From positions 1 to 15,234 of the forward strand of contig JASLHB010000078.1 in assembly GCA_030149965.1 (NCBI GenBank): 15,234 bases of DNA. The letters run 5' to 3'. This DNA comes from Wohlfahrtiimonas sp. (GTDB lineage: Bacteria > Pseudomonadota > Gammaproteobacteria > Cardiobacteriales > Wohlfahrtiimonadaceae). The notes beneath the pieces were generated by a model. The model was not told where the DNA came from and did not search any database. It worked only from the letters and a program-made list of their open reading frames with translations. The position numbers and the translations under genes are program-made. This document shows, piece by piece, positions 14,445-15,234 of the stretch (position 1 is its first letter; each line of letters begins with the position of its first letter).

Positions 14445-15234
14445 ATGGATGTAATTATTGATGAATGCCTTGAGGAATTGGCAAGCCAAATCCCTGAGGA
14501 TGACTTTTCTATGTGGGTTGCCCCACTAAAATTTTTGATCAAAGAAGATAAGGTTGTTATTTTAGCCGCATCTGACATGATCATTCGTTGGGTGAAAAAA
14601 AATTATGAAGATATCATTCGTGATGCTTTTTCGGATAAGCTCAATTCTGAAATTACACTGCAATACGGTGTTGGCACTGAAGATGAATATTCAGCGCCTG
14701 TTTCTATCGAAAAGAAAAGCAAAAAAAATACAACTCGTGGTGGTAAATCACGTGATGTAATCAAAGATTTCATCAAAGAATCAGCCATTGAAACCAGTAA
14801 CCTGAATCATGATTTTACTTTCAATAATTTTGTTGAAGGTAAATCCAACCAATTTGCATTAGCAGCTTGCGCACAAGTTGCTCAACATCCTGGAACATCA
14901 CACAATCCATTATTCATCTATGGTAATACAGGCTTAGGTAAAACTCACTTAATGCATGCTGTAGGAAATTCCATTCGTGAAAAATATCCTGATGCTCGTT
15001 TAATCTATCAGCACTGTGATAGTTTCATTGAAGATATTGTACGTAGCTTCAGAAATAATACTCATTCAGATTTGCGCCACTTCTATAAAACTTTAGATGC
15101 TTTATTAATCGATGACATTCAATTATTAGCAGGTAAAGATACAACACAAGAAGTATTCTTCCATACATTCAATACATTACTCGATGGCGGGCATCAAGTA
15201 ATTCTGACATGTGATCGTTATCCTAAAGAATTAG
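14445..15234 (+). CDS. dnaA: Chromosomal replication initiator DnaA, N-terminal part (cut by window end)
   Basis: The frame is open from the ATG at 14445 to the edge, giving 263 residues of a protein of roughly 450. Domain I (about 1-75) has the family pattern CLEELASQIPEDDFSMWVAPL. Domain II is a short Lys/Ser-rich linker (about 76-122). The AAA+ domain III starts with FTFNNFVEGKSN (124-135), then Walker A GNTGLGKT (160-167), Walker B LLIDDIQ (220-226) and FFHTFNTLLDGGHQVILT. The domain IV DNA-binding part is beyond the window. DnaA binds DnaA boxes in oriC and opens the origin. There is no strong Shine-Dalgarno sequence before the ATG, but the domain I alignment supports this start. The gene follows a pilin gene rather than the common divergent rpmH. 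Confidence 0.97.
   Translation, partial: MDVIIDECLEELASQIPEDDFSMWVAPLKFLIKEDKVVILAASDMIIRWVKKNYEDIIRDAFSDKLNSEITLQYGVGTEDEYSAPVSIEKKSKKNTTRGGKSRDVIKDFIKESAIETSNLNHDFTFNNFVEGKSNQFALAACAQVAQHPGTSHNPLFIYGNTGLGKTHLMHAVGNSIREKYPDARLIYQHCDSFIEDIVRSFRNNTHSDLRHFYKTLDALLIDDIQLLAGKDTTQEVFFHTFNTLLDGGHQVILTCDRYPKEL

Overview
The window looks like chromosomal DNA of an AT-rich Gram-negative bacterium, most likely a gammaproteobacterium. The evidence is TamA, RapZ, an E. coli-like leucine tRNA, a HisP-type ATPase, a type IV pilin and a gammaproteobacterial-style DnaA. I cannot fix the genus by eye. No phage, insertion sequence, CRISPR array or other obvious mobile DNA is visible.

Positions 1-5897 (minus strand) hold an ABC-transporter-dependent (group 2 / Neisseria-type) capsule export operon. 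Its transcription order is kpsS-like, kpsE/ctrB-like, kpsD/ctrA-like, kpsM, kpsT, kpsC (cut by the window edge). KpsC and KpsS build the Kdo linker on the lipid anchor. KpsM and KpsT flip the polymer across the inner membrane. The KpsE-type and lipoprotein KpsD-type proteins carry it to the surface. A candidate promoter lies upstream at about 5952-5979. The sugar-specific synthesis genes are not in the window.

Positions 6067-7412 hold the trigger factor gene tig with a strong terminator behind it. Upstream are tRNA-Leu(UAG), its terminator (7448-7471) and a consensus sigma-70 promoter. The tig ribosome binding site repeats part of the tRNA terminator stem, which may matter for tig expression.

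Positions 7630-12989 (minus strand) form a tightly packed run: tamA, tilS, an unrecognised Lys-rich membrane protein gene, rapZ, folD. Overlaps of 4 bp and short gaps suggest co-transcription. The run mixes outer-membrane assembly, tRNA modification, cell-envelope precursor control and one-carbon metabolism.

At 13022-13056 a perfect 11-bp inverted repeat carries a TGTTATAAT extended -10 on each strand, forming a symmetric divergent promoter between tamA and a rightward run: an orphan HisP-like ABC ATPase, a type IV prepilin, then dnaA (5' part, running off the right end). The usual rpmH-dnaA junction and a cluster of DnaA boxes are not seen upstream of dnaA.

Most genes are recognisable and ordinary. 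The points most worth a second look are the symmetric divergent promoter, the terminator/SD repeat before tig, the Lys-tailed membrane protein and the variant PP-loop of TilS. I do not see a clearly new multi-gene system.
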